64,000 nt of DNA from Hydnum rufescens UP504 (Eukaryota; Basidiomycota; Agaricomycetes; Cantharellales; Hydnaceae), in NCBI GenBank assembly GCA_014904985.1, contig MU129001.1, positions 80,739 to 144,738 of the forward strand, in the 5' to 3' direction. Position numbers and translations under genes: made by a program. The number at the start of each line of letters is the position of its first letter. Position 1 is the stretch's first letter. Under the pieces are notes generated by a model. The model did not search any database and had not been told where the DNA came from. It worked only from the letters and a program-made list of their open reading frames with translations. Shown here one piece after another: positions 23,889-36,416 of this stretch.

Positions 23889-24202
23889 TGCCCTGCAGCT
23901 GCCGCTGTCGCCCCTTTTTCTTGTTTAGGCTACTCAAGTAAAGTAGCAATATTATTATTATTGGTAAACCGAAGCTTCTCCACATGTCGTACTTGTCTTT
24001 TTCGTCTTAATTTGTTGTTGGTCTTCCCCCTTCCTCTTCTCGCCCTTCCCCCGGTGACAGCGTCGAAGTCTTGAGACCTGCTTGTTAGATAATTTTAGAA
24101 TAATTGAGGGAGGTGATGAAGCCTCGTGTACAGTACACCCTGCGCGCGCGTTAATCATGATGAAGAAATTGATATTGAGCTTCTCTCACCGATTTACTGT
24201 GA
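23889..24202. other. gap before the CH-kinase gene
   Basis: Sirtuin 3' UTR and promoter of the next gene. A 5' exon of the kinase with the true ATG probably lies here or just beyond; several ATGs occur near 24115-24165 but none could be joined with certainty. Confidence 0.4.
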
Positions 24203-27200
24203 TTCTTCGGTGTCCCCCTACTTCCCGCGCCCTTTGTGTCCCTGGCGCCATTGCCTGTGTTCCCCGAGCAGAGCTGTAGTACGCTTGTGGGGGTGTCTAC
24301 TCTGGATTTGTTACTTGAGCATACTGAAACCTGGCCAGCACCCAATGAATGCAGCCGTTGTGGCCAGATCAAACAGTCCAAACCTGCCAAGAAAACACTA
24401 CGATCATCGCTGCAAGATACAATACGCAATGCTGCTGGCCATGTAAAGAACAAAGCATCGCGCGACGCCCTCTCAGACCTCTCTGCCCTCAGAACAATAC
24501 GGCATGACAAGGGCAAAGAAAAGGAATCAGTTCTCTCTTCAGAGCATGTTGGTGAAGAACGTTCCACCTTCATGCGTCGCTTCAGTTCCAAACCAAAGGC
24601 CGTTAAAGCTCCTGACTCCAGTTCCTCACGCGTTCCCTCGTCGCCTGCAGTTGATCCACCACCTCGGCCTCCCAAAGATCCAACATGGTCGCGTTTCCAG
24701 CCCCCGACGCTTTCTCAGGCTACGTTCTCAACCCCTATCCTTCGCTCACCCCCTCCAGTATCTATGGGTGGATTGTGCACCCCTCATAACGGCTCCACCG
24801 CTACTCTCGTTAACACTAACGCTCATCGACCTTTGAGCAGACGTCCCCCAATATCTGGCCCCAAACCAAGACTGGCCTCTCCATCCACTCCTTCATTAAT
24901 CTCTTCAAATTCCCCTAGTACTGTCCGTCGAACATCTCAACGACGATCTACCCACCCAAGTGTGCACCCCTTGGCCCCATCTCCTTCCCTAAACAAACCT
25001 GTGAAAGGAGGATCACCGGCGTTGGAATCTCCTGCTGTAAAATCCCATTCTAGTGCCCATCTTCCCCTCGTACAATCTTCCTCCTCGTCCACGAGGACGA
25101 CCTCGCCAACCCCTTCTCCAACTAAATTCCGTCGAAACTCTACCAATACGTATGCCCATGCCTCTGACACGCGGACTACCTCTCCAACGCCCTCATCATC
25201 GTCCGGCTTTGCTCAAAATAAATTCTCTACAAGTACTCCGTCTCTCTTGCCTCTCTCTCCCCAACGAGAAGCTATCCGTACTGCAGCATCGTTTATTTTA
25301 AAGGAGTCATTGCGCCCTCCTACCGATCTTGGTCCTCTTACAAAACAATGGAATGACGAAATGGAGAGCCGGACTCGTGCTTTAGCGAGACTAGAGAGGA
25401 GTTGGATCGTTAGCAGCGGTACCGGTACTATCAGTGGAGAGGAACGCGAGCGTAAAGCCTTCTGCGAGGCTTTGCGAGACGGATACGTGCTGTGCCAGTT
25501 CGTGATATCTGTTTCATTGTCGTTTTATTCCCCTTGATGCTTACATCTCCTTTACTCGAAACAGAATCTTAAACAAGTGGAAACCCAACATTATCTCCCG
25601 AATAGACCACCGAGAGGATGGAATCACCAAACACTCCAACATTACGCGGTTTGTTACAGTAGCAGAAACGTTAGGTGTCACGTCCGACACTCTGTGCTCT
25701 AGAGACGACTTCATCGCATGCACTCCAGACTCTATGATGCGCGTGGCTCAAACTATCCTGACTTTGTCGAAACTGGTCGACTTTGCATCATCACCCAAGG
25801 TCGTTCCTCGATCACCCTATGGGGAGGGGAAAGACAAGGGCCTTTCGATCCTACCATCCCCCAACCTCACTGCAACCTCACCCACCAAGAAACGCATGTC
25901 ACCCCCGGGTCCATCCAAGGATATTTCTAGTCCCGGTCCCGCCCCTCCCCCATCGCGTCCGGGGTTACGCCCACTCATTCTTGCTCCTGCTGCATCAAGG
26001 ATCTCCCTCGCAAGTTCTGCCACGACTGACAGCACTGCGCACTCCTCCCTTTTATATGACAAGCACTCTAGATTTGGGAGCATCCGGACAAATGTTACCG
26101 AGGCAACTACGATGCTGCCATCGAGTGGGGTCCCATCACTCTCCCGCTCCTGATGCCAAGAACGCAGTCATAGAACTTGAGCGTGCTGATCCAGGCGATC
26201 TGTTGGTTAACGTCCAATCTCTAGTCCCCAGAAGGCGCTATTCAGATAAGAAACCAAATGGACTGCAAATATCGGTGAACGACTTATCGGGCGTTGCGCA
26301 TGAACCTTCACGTACACCTAACACCCAAGGTCGACGTGATCGACGCAGCAGTGAGGCAGCGACTGACCTTATGCGCGTTACGGAGGAGACTGAGGCAGAT
26401 GGTCTTGCTAGCCTGTCGCCAGGGATGTCTGTGGTTAATGAGCGGCGTGACTCCGCGAACAACATTAGGCTCGGGAAGGGTAAATGGCCTGATGATTTCA
26501 TGGCCGTATTCTCAGCTAGTCCTCCTAATTCACCAGATATACATGCCGAATTCACCACTTCGAGTCCAGAACTTCAGAATCGAAAAATCTCCTTTCGTCC
26601 AAGTGCACCGGTCCCATCACCCATCACCCTTCCCGACTCCCCTCCTGCCAAAAGCACCAATGTAGATCGACAGACGACTGGTGGTCCATCCACTCCAAGA
26701 CTACCGAGAGTGAGTAGGACGGTTGAGTCTCAGCCATCCTCTCCTGGAGGTCCCTCCAAACGCGAAGGCTCTTCATCCCCCCCGGCCATTTCTAGTGGTT
26801 TTCGTCGAAATAATACGCGTGCTCATCTTGTCCCCAAAATACCGTCAAATAGTCAGGAACATGGTCTATACCGAATCAAATTCCTTAACGCCTCCACCCC
26901 ATCAATTATGGACTCTCCTCCCACCGGTTCTACTCCTATTCCCATCCCATTTCCCCGACGTACTTCCTTGGATGCAAAATACCCAAGCCCACACGGTTCC
27001 TCTGTCACGTCTCCGCGTCTTGACACTCTGGCGGCCTCTTCGGAAACGTTGCCCGGCGACCTGCAGCGTGAATTGGAAACATCATCTGCCCCACCAGATC
27101 AGCCCCTTTCGCGTGTTCGCCATTACTCACACCTCGAAGATCCCAACCCAGGGGCTGCCCTTGAACGAACACGATCAGGTGGTCCAGATGATCTCAAACT

Positions 27201-29277
27201 TGGGAGACGTTCCAGATTCGAGAGCATGATGGATATATCGAACCATGATCAGGGTGGTAACAAATCCACTATTCGCAAGACGCTGATCGTTAAGGAAGAT
27301 GGCACATCGGTAACGCAGTATGTGGGTCACTTGATCCTTTTGACATTACATTCTTGACACTGATCTGACGCCGACCACGTAGCAATTGGGCAACTGTATC
27401 GGTCGAGGCCAGTTTGGATCCGTATACCGTGCTTTGAATTTGAACACTGGTCAGATGGTTGCCGTTAAGCAGATTCGACTGGAGGGACTTCCCGAATCGG
27501 AGGTCACCCAGTTGATGAAAGAGGTTGATTTGCTGAAAAGATTGTCCCATCCGAGCATCGTGAAGTATGAGGGCATGAGTCGCGATGCGGACAATCTGAG
27601 CATCGTCTTGGAGTAAGTTTGAATATCAGATCATTCGTCCATTCGCCTGACATCGACCACTAGATATGCGGAAAATGGATCACTGGGACAAACCTTGAAG
27701 GCATTTGGTAAACTCAATGAACGACTTGTGGCTGGTTACGTCACAAAAATCTTGGAAGGGTTGCACTACCTTCACAGCTCCCAAGTACGTCCGTGCTGGG
27801 GCCGACAAATATATCCCTGCCCAATGACTGACTTAATGCCCTCTGCCTCAGGTTGTACATTGTGATCTCAAAGCTGCAAATATCCTAACGACTAAAAATG
27901 GCAACGTCAAGTTGACGGATTTTGGGGTATCACTCAATCTTCACGCGATGGAAAATATCAAAAGCGATGTTGCTGGCACCCCGAACTGGAGTATGTCATT
28001 CTATCTCCATGATTTATTTCAAGTTAACGAGTGGTTCGTCTGATCTAGTGGCTCCAGAAGTAATCGAGTTAAAAGGTGCTTCAACTGCGTCTGATATATG
28101 GTCCCTGGGCTGTACAATTATCGAACTCCTCACTGGAAAGCCTCCGTATGCAGAGATTCAGAATGGCTTATCTGGTAAGGACTTTTCTTCCTAGTCCTCT
28201 CTGTTGAGAAACTTATCCTTCGTAGTTATGTTCCATATCGTGGAAGATCGGAGTCCTCCGCTCCCGCCAGGTTGCTCCCCTGCCCTGAAGGATTTTTTTT
28301 CTCTGTGCTTCTCTAAGGATCCGACGAAGCGCCCCAGCGCGGACTTACTCTTCGAGCACCCTTGGCTCAAAAACAATTGGGGAGAGCACAAGGTTCGTAT
28401 GACCGTCTCGTTTGGGTGAAGGATTATGCTTACGCCCACCTGAACCGTCTAGGAGCTTCGGCCTCAAGACAGTATTCCATTCCTGAAACGGGTCAGCGCC
28501 GACCTTCAGCGCACAAACCTTGTACATCAGATTTCTTTTGCAGAATCTAGTTCACCCCCTGTTGCGACCACTCCTGCTGAGCGGCAACATACCTTTGTGA
28601 AGACGAACTTCAGTGCAGGTATGCTATAATTTGGGACATGATTAAATGGATCCATTCGTTGACACATTCTCTTCCAAGCCGTTGACTGTCGTGTATGCTA
28701 CACTCCGTTGAAAAAGAGCGCTATGCTTTGTCAGTGGTGTGGTTTGATTTGCCACTCTCGATGCACTGCAGAGGCCCCTGTAAATTGCGATCCCCAGGAG
28801 CAAATTCGAATATTTGCACAGCATCAGCAACACCAGCCATCAGCAGAGCCCGGGGCCCGATTTCCTACGAATCTAGGTCCCACTTCGTCTCCCGTCGAGG
28901 GAGGCCTTCCCCTATCATTTCCTCAAATCATCGCTGGAATCCGGAAGCTTCGTCACAGTGCATCCTCTGTACCAGGGGACCAATTCCAAGCCACGGGGCG
29001 TTCTGAAGGCCAACGATCCGACGTTCCTCAGCCAGTAACCAGCAGTGTCCGAACTACGTCATCCGGTAATGCAACTGCAACTACAGCCGACTCGCGATTT
29101 TCGACTCGTGTCTCTCTCCACCTTCGAGAGTCGGCATCTCCTGTAGTGGATACTTCCTCCCAGCGTGTTGTTGCCACCCCCAGCCCCGCGCCTCCCATAT
29201 CACTCGACAGTACTCATAGACGTGGCCGGAAAAAATCGAAAGATAGCGACCAAGGCAAATCGTGCCTTGTACAATAA
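24203..29277 (+). CDS. CH-domain / Cdc7-SepH-type kinase / C1-domain protein with CaaX end
   Basis: Likely kinase of the septation initiation type. Order: disordered Ser/Pro-rich region (24340-25360); calponin-homology domain (about 25440-25790: [12 protein letters not shown], then [36 protein letters not shown]); a second long Ser/Pro-rich linker; protein kinase (27380-28400) with [48 protein letters not shown]; then a C1 zinc finger (28590-28790) with CRVC and [12 protein letters not shown]; a basic stretch RRGRKKSK and the last residues CLVQ, a CaaX prenylation box. Introns at the CH domain, before the kinase and inside it are clear; a 44-base intron near 26121-26164 explains one frame change. 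The true start is upstream and not found. Confidence 0.85.
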
Positions 29278-29720
29278 TAGCTGACTATTGTCGAGTTGTT
29301 ATCCAATATTCTACCTTTCCTCTTGCCACCAGCATTCGGTTTGTATGTGACTTTTATTGTTGTAAAGTTTTGGCGATTCCGCTCTCTTTGTTGTCGTTGT
29401 ACTTGGATACAATTCCTCCTCTCTGTTGCAATAATACGCCACTTATTTGCACCACGGACTTTTTTTTGTTATGCTCAAGTTCTTTGTATTCTCTACATAT
29501 TCACATTTGATACTCATCCATTCCTACACACATAGCACACATTTCCCGGTTGCAATCTAATTTCCACGCATCCACTCCTGTATTTGATTGATGGTGCTGG
29601 AGAAAACAAGAACAATTATACTACGTAAGACCTCATTTGCTATCTTTGCAATTTGTTCATTCTTAGCGAATGGAGTAAGTATACATGTGGGATGTGGATC
29701 GATCCTTGATGGCGCATGGA
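29278..29720. other. convergent 3' intergenic gap
   Basis: T-rich 3' UTR sequence between the CH-kinase and the GH15 gene. No coding or RNA gene recognised. Confidence 0.5.
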
Positions 29721-32700
29721 CTAGTTTATTTGGGTGTCCATTTGATTGAGGGTCCGAGAAAGATTGAATGCGGCTGAGATGAGGGTGACGTGGGTGAAGC
29801 CCTGCACAGCGTTGCCAAGTCCTTCGCCGGCTGAAGAGATCCTACAGAAGGCATGATCGAATGAATGGTGAGTCCAAACCATGCGGTACCAGTCAAACGT
29901 GGAAACAACCCACTCTTCCGAGAATAACCCTGTGTGATTGCCGTAATCTGCCACAGAGAACATGTCAACGACACCCAAATCCAGAAAAGCAGTGATAATT
30001 TACCAAGAAACTCCTAGGAGAATTGAAATATATTTTCAGCCAAAGAGATCATGCGGCAGGTGAGTGTCAACTGACCTCGAAGATCGAAACCGCGCGGTCC
30101 GTATCTCCAGCTCTGGTCAAACTGGAAGCCTCGATGTCAGGAAATGTTGGGATATCCCATTCAAGCATTCACTTACGCCTCTACGGCCCATAAAGTGCAG
30201 AGGGAAAATGCTGGAGATGATATCCGAGGTGAGACTTCGCGAGAGCTTCCATATCGAAACGGTATCAGGCTCACCGCCTCCTCTCCACCAACACCATCGT
30301 CAACTTGTGACGCATCATACCGATACACCAAGTTGTTCGCCAATAAGCCCCCGCGTTCAGGGCTCTTGAGTATGGCGTTCAGGGTGCTGAGGAATCTGAA
30401 AAGTCGAAATATATGAGGCTTCGCGGGGGTGAAGAATGACACCGCATGAATACCTTGGCTCCCCGGCAGCGCAGAAGAACACGAGTGGCATGACGAGTAC
30501 CGCGCTATCCAAAACGTCCTGTGCAATGCATCAGATGAGAAGAGAAATTAGTGCATGAAATGGCACTCGAAATACCTTGTCTTCATATGATTGGCAGAAG
30601 AAGCCTTTCTCCGCATTCCAAGCCTTCTCCATTATCTCCTCGTACAAACTATCCCGGGCCGCGTACCATTGCTGACGATGGGGGCAGCTGGATTGGAACG
30701 GGATAAATAGGAACTTGAAACAAGTACTATGAAATTCCACATACGGAAGGGACCTCTTTTCTGCTAGACGGAGGCCTACCGTAGCCAGAAGATAGAATCA
30801 TGAGCCAGAGTAAATCAATGGAACAAGAAAATATACCTCGATCGATGGCCACCCTTGCACAGACCAAATGTTTCAACAAGAGCCGATCATGTTCCGAGGA
30901 GGACAACTTACCACATCATCACTTTAGAATACTAACGAGGGTATGAAGAAGTTAGGCGGTGCATAATGAGGGAAGCTTAATGACTAGCCGTGAAGTTCCG
31001 TTGTTTGCTCCGGACTTCCCTGAGCGATACCGTTCGGTTTATAAATCTTCCCAACAGTAGCTGAAATGAACCCATCCTTACCAGATCGATCTAGGTGAAT
31101 GACAGTGAGATTAAAGACTCTGAACCCAGCAGATGGAGGTGCGTACAGGTCTTGACGATGATAATTTGCTACGACATCTTTAGGCCAAGATCTTCAACGG
31201 AGCAGGCCTACCCGAATATAATTCACAACTTACAATCCACCCTAGGAGAGTAGAACTTCAGCCACGGAGCCGAAGCGGACTGCACGAGGAACTCACAGGT
31301 CTCGAACTTGTAGCCTATAAATTAGGAGTCAGATATAGAAATCCCTTAATTGTGTCTGGCCGGGGAAAGGGGCAGGGGAATGTAGGACGGCATCGGAGCT
31401 TACCAACGCTCATAGCCTAAAGGCTTTCCCCACTTTTGGCCGAGGTAGATACAGTCCATGCTGTGGGGAGATAATATCCAAAAACTCAGGGTGAGTAGCT
31501 CGACATGGATGCGTTCGGTCAACACACAGTTCTCCATAAATGTCCTTGAGGGAGAATCCACGTTAAGGGGGAAATGATACACAATAGTCAGAACTCGACA
31601 CACTACATACTAATTGGACGTGGTCAGCCGCTCCGTTACCAATGCGAACGGGTTGGGATTTCTTATGGCCTTCGAGATGGGTTAATTCGATTTCTTCAAG
31701 ATCTTTCTCCCCTGAATATGAGCGTCGGTGAGTAACCGAGAAAGCCCCGACGATCAGATACGATCTTTACCATGAATAGTGTACCTGGTATCGAAGCGAA
31801 ATTGAGGGGATGAGGCAGATGGTTCAAGAGAATAGATTATTACGTACATAATCTGGAGCGATCCATCCGGATTCTTGAGATTGGGAGATTCTAGGTCAAT
31901 GTCATCTTTGAAGAGAAAATTGGAGCTAACTTTGTGCTTAAGCCGGTCAAATATGAATTCCGTGAAAGCTGAAAATCCCAGTCACCGAAGAATGAGACGA
32001 AGACTCATGGTGGACCGTGTCCAACCTACCAGTCGCTTCTTCCGTGAAACCAAGGCGGATTAGGGCATACAGGGTGAAGGACGAATCCCTGATCCAGGAA
32101 AATCTGGATAGCATCTAATGTAAGGTGATGTACGAGTCTTCATTGAGCCTGAAAACCAACCGATAATCCCTAGATAATTATGCAAGATCAGTCCTGGAGT
32201 ACATGGAACCGCAAGATCTTGTTCACCAATTCCTGGTGCCACCTATGTGTTCAGGTAACGAGAACGTCGGACTCGCGACGATGGCACCTTTGAACAGGCA
32301 TCTTGGATCATAGATATCAAATCCTAAAATTCAAGAGACTAACCCGTGGGCTCAAAAATGAGCAATTTGAGAGCCAGAGCACTGCGATGAACAGCTTCGC
32401 GCCAAGCGCCTTTGTACGTGGATTTACCTATCCATGACCTCCAAAACAGTGTCGTTGCCTGATATTAGAGCCGCGTCAGTAGTTTCAAGAATTCCTGATT
32501 TATGGAACGCCACGATACAGTGAGAAGACTGGTCACTAGGTCCTTGCTAAGGACTGGATCATCCCGAAGTCTCATTTTGGAAACACCCTTGAGCAAGACT
32601 GGCAAAAAAGTGCGTCAGGGACAACCGTTCGTCGGCACACTAGCATATAGTGAAAAATAACCATCATATGGGACGCCTGCCTGCTCTGCCTGTACGGCTG

Positions 32701-33797
32701 TCGGCCTGGGTGGCACTTTGTTGGGTGGCGGAGGGGTACGGAGGATGAATGTGACTGCTTGACCCTCTGTGAGATCAAATTCTGCATATGCAGAAAGGCC
32801 GAGATGTCCCTGAAATTTTGTGATTTGAGGGAGAGAAAATAGTCCTAGGGGGGCTCACTCACCTGCTTGCGAAGGTCCAGAATCCGAAATTAATGCGAGG
32901 GGCAAGACCCTCTTTCCCCGAGTCAGCACCCTCAGCAACATACCGCAAGTCGAGTTGGAGGTCCTTGGACTTGAACACCACTTTATCTTGCGGTTGGAGT
33001 ACGGAATCGTCACGGACAATCTAGGGTAAGATTATCAGGAGAGAGAATGTGTGTAGGAGAGTTGTGGGACCCACGGTCGTGTCATGTGGATCCCTGCAGT
33101 AATTGAATGCTGGAGCAATTTCAAGACGCATGCGAAGGGTGCCTCGCGTAACTTCAACCCGCCGAATTAACCAAGGGAGGAATGGCCTCGCGGACGTGTA
33201 TTTCGAGTCCAGAGGGAGATAATCTATAGAATCAATAATCAGGACATGGCGTATTGCATGATATTAGAGATACAAACCTATGACGTTGGCCACCCCTTTT
33301 TCGTTTAAGAATCTAGTAGCCTATCAGTAAAAACATGGGACTGGAGTTGGAATTTAAGTACTTGGTGGAGAGAACCTGATGAGGATAGGATCGATCAAAT
33401 CGATAGGCGAGGATGACAAGGGAGGAACTCACGTTAGAACTTGGAAGATACCCTTGCTTCGGGTTTGCTTTTTCCACTGGCCGTATACTAAAGTGACCCC
33501 CTTTGTTGGCATCCAGGATCCGGGCGAATACGCTAGGCGAATCGAAATGTGGAATGCAGTAGGATTCCACAGTCCCATCAACACTGATCTATTTGTTATT
33601 CCCTAGAGCTTATCAGACAATCTCGATATTGCACATTACACTCACGAGTGCGGCGGTCCTAAGATTCCCAATCCTAGAATTACGAAATGTCAGAATCTTT
33701 CAGAGATCGACTGTCCAGACGTTTACAGTGCATGGTCCTGAATGTCAATGTATCCATTGGGGAGAGAGGACGTGGTTTCGGTCTTGATAGAATTCAT
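29721..33797 (-). CDS. GH15-family glycosidase (glucoamylase/trehalase-like)
   Basis: Start ATG 33797 ([20 protein letters not shown]), joined over an intron to [11 protein letters not shown], then [88 protein letters not shown] spliced to DYR and [18 protein letters not shown] (about 32280-32060, the substrate-binding NWDYR.W.RDS signature), [15 protein letters not shown] (about 31440) and near the end NHTGLFSEE spliced to [21 protein letters not shown], stop at 29721-29723. The family cleaves terminal alpha-linked glucose (glucoamylase or trehalase); no signal peptide is seen, so it may be intracellular. It has many short introns; I verified the joins named above, not the full chain. Confidence 0.85.
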
Positions 33798-34232
33798 ATC
33801 AGCAAGTGGAAGGAGGGCACTGAGGGAAACTAGGGTGTCAGTCACAAGGACTTAGGTAACATGTTCGTACATGTGACTAGAAGGATGTGAAACACCGCAG
33901 AAACACCCGGGTATTGTGGGGGGGCCTTCGGCGTTAATTCCGAGGATAATAAGATTTGTTCGGGGCCCCGGTAGTGTTGCCACGACTCCAAGTCGGCCCG
34001 AGTCGGATACAAGCCGAGCCGAATCGCAGCCAGTTGGGCCGGGCTGTCAAATCGACTGGGCCAAGCCAAGCTGATGGAGTTGACTTGAGTCGATAAGAAT
34101 GTACACAATGAGTCCTTCATGATCCCATTTCTCACTATACTGCCCCTTGTAAATAGTTAAAGTCTTGTCTGTGACATGATTAGGATCTAAATGGGCCGGA
34201 GCATGGGATGTAGAGTACATACTGTGAAAGGG
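33798..34232. other. gap upstream of GH15; possible transposon terminus
   Basis: Promoter side of the GH15 gene. At 33971-33980 it has GTAGTGTTGC followed by repeated GAGTCGG/GACTCC words, which also occur at 35690-36324, where GCAACACTAC (36315-36324) is the inverted form. This could be an old TIR element around the retroelement; no target duplication was found. Confidence 0.3.
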
Positions 34233-34237
34233 CCTAC

Positions 34238-34338
34238 TGTCAGCGGATTGGGTCTGCAGCCGATTCCGATCGGTACTTGACTACTGTACATACGTATTAT
34301 GTAATGAATTCGGCACCCGCCGCCCGCGTCTTTCAACA
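34238..34338 (+). repeat. left LTR (101 bases)
   Basis: Begins TGT, ends ACA, and is identical by eye to 35371-35471. Preceded by target-site copy CCTAC. Confidence 0.88.
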
Positions 34339-35370
34339 GGTTATGGGCCCATCCATTTCCTAAGGGCTATACCGTTAACTGTGCGAGTCCACTGGCTCCG
34401 TGACTCAATCGAGCCTTTCTACCGTGACTGAACCCGTGACTGTCTGGACGAACTGTGCCGTAGTCCGCGACATCAATACCGTGTCTGAAAACCCGTCATT
34501 CGTTCCTTTTCCGTGTCTAAACTGCGCGACTATTCTGTGGTCCATCTGGGGCACCCTGCCTATACCTGGGAGTACCTGTTCTTTGGGGAAACCTCTACTG
34601 GCAACCTTACCCGTGCTCGTGAACCCGTATCCCGTGTCTACCGCGACCGTCGTACCCGTGTCTTTTTCGGGGAATTTTCTATTGCCGTTGTGCCGTGTTG
34701 GTGAGGTGGAGTATTTAGTTGGGTGTTTGGGTGGGCTCTGGCCCTGGACCCAGAACACTATTTTGAGACGTGTGTGAGGAAGTCTCCGGACTTGGCTCGC
34801 GACTCTTGGGTGACCTACTATAGGGTCTTTTGGGTGGGATGGAGGTGGTGCCCGGGCGAGGGGATTGCCATGGATCCAGCTCGTCGATCGGGGTGCGTGC
34901 AGGGGATTTGGATATCCGGCTCGCGGCACACGACATCATCAAGACATCTACCGTCGTTCTTCCGGTTCGCGCGAGGGTGTTTGGGCTCGGCTCGTGGTAC
35001 CCGCTACTGTTGGGGATTTATTAATCTATGGTACTCGAGTCTTTACTTGAGTGGGAGTATAATTCTTAATCTTGCTGCCTTTTTCCTTTTACCTGTTCAT
35101 CTTTTTGTCTCGCTCATGCAAACTCATTTGCTCCAGTGGGAGTTACTGCTTGCCTTTTCTGTCTTCTTGCTCAAGTGGGAGCAATTTTCATTTTCATTCC
35201 TTCAACTCATTTCTGCTTCAGTGGGAGCATATTCTTTTCTCCTCACCTCCTAATTTAGACCAGTTGTGTCCAACCCCCCCCCCTTTTATTCTATCCTTTG
35301 ATCTTGTTCCCCCCCTTCCCCTGTCCTATTTGGTACACCCCCGCCCGATCGTTATCGCTGCGAGTGGGAG

Positions 35371-35471
35371 TGTCAGCGGATTGGGTCTGCAGCCGATTCC
35401 GATCGGTACTTGACTACTGTACATACGTATTATGTAATGAATTCGGCACCCGCCGCCCGCGTCTTTCAACA
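35371..35471 (+). repeat. right LTR (101 bases)
   Basis: Identical by eye to 34238-34338. Directly preceded by the purine tract GAGTGGGAG and followed by CCTAC. Confidence 0.88.
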
Positions 35472-35476
35472 CCTAC

Positions 35477-36416
35477 GTCAGGTACATCATTGCTTGGGCC
35501 AACAGGGAGAAAAGGGGGAGGTAGGTTGGCACAAAGAACTACTGCAAAACTAACAAATGAGAGTGATAGATTGAGCAGCCGGGAACACGTGACTCGATCA
35601 CTTTGAGCGCTTATCTAACCGCACCCAGTCAACCTAAAAATTCAAGGTATGTATTTCTACTTGTATCCCCAAAACTCATGTTGGATGGACTTGAATCGAC
35701 TCCACCGACTCCGCTTGTGCTCGACTCTCTGGTACTACCGTTGACTTTGGCTTATCTCCCGAGTAAGCCAATTTACCGACTCGACTCCGACTCAAGTGAA
35801 ATATCTGTATGTAACAATACGTATATACACTGGAAAGCGCGTTGTGCCTTCTGGACCAACTGTCAATGGTACTTCAACACCGACAAAGGTTTGAACACGG
35901 AGAGAAGGCCCCGAGAAGTGCTGAGTAAGCATTAACAATGTAGTTGGCCTTGATGTACAGTAAATGGAAAGCTTGTCTCCACTCATTCCACATCACCATC
36001 ATTGGCGAGATTAAGCACCATGTGCATGATTCCTATTTGATGAAGGTATGGAAGTTGGGTATAGCATCCCGCTACGAACTCGGCTTGCAATTTGACACTG
36101 TATCATACCACTCACAAGGCGGCACTGTATTAAAACCATTCGCGTAGTACTGGTTATTCTCCACACATGAACAAGTATCGGTAGTGTTGCTCTATTTCCC
36201 TGAATTGAACCTGAACTGGCTTGGAGCCGAACCAAATCGGCCCTCAAGTCAATGATTTGTAATTAATCACTTGCTGATCGTGACTCAGTCAAGTCGAAGC
36301 CAAGAGCCAAGTCGCGCAACACTACCTGAGCTCCAAGTACCTAAGTGAGCCTCAGGGAGTTTGCTTCCGGATGGGGCTAACAGCCCCCAACGGGCAATGC
36401 CGAAAGACTAGACTCG
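35477..36416. other. gap before YVC1; low-complexity GACTC words and TIR-like end
   Basis: No gene recognised. Words such as GACTCGACTCC recur at 35690-35800 and again near 36280-36310, and there is a GTAGTGTTGC at 36181-36190 with its inverse at 36315-36324. It may be a decayed DNA transposon. The YVC1 ATG follows 92 bases after that last terminus. Confidence 0.35.

Larger units (their letters stand above)
34238..35471 (+). mobile_element. TRIM-like non-autonomous LTR retrotransposon
   Basis: 1234 bases bounded by two identical 101-base direct repeats starting TGTCAG and ending CAACA, flanked by the 5-base duplication CCTAC (34233-34237 and 35472-35476). Right of the left LTR is GGTTATGGGCCC, a candidate primer-binding site. 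Left of the right LTR is GAGTGGGAG, a candidate polypurine tract of Ty1/copia flavour. The 1032-base interior encodes no gag, protease, integrase or reverse transcriptase that I can see, only long overlapping frames on both strands without motifs. Identical LTRs imply a recent insertion; it must have been moved by an autonomous partner elsewhere. Confidence 0.85.

Noticed and set aside
26080..26165. Frameshift in the CH-kinase gene
   Set aside because: A 44-base GT..AG intron (about 26121-26164) restores the frame exactly, so a break need not be assumed.
34400..34942. Long frames on both strands inside the TRIM
   Set aside because: They overlap each other antisense and hold no retroelement or host domain; treated as interior of the element.
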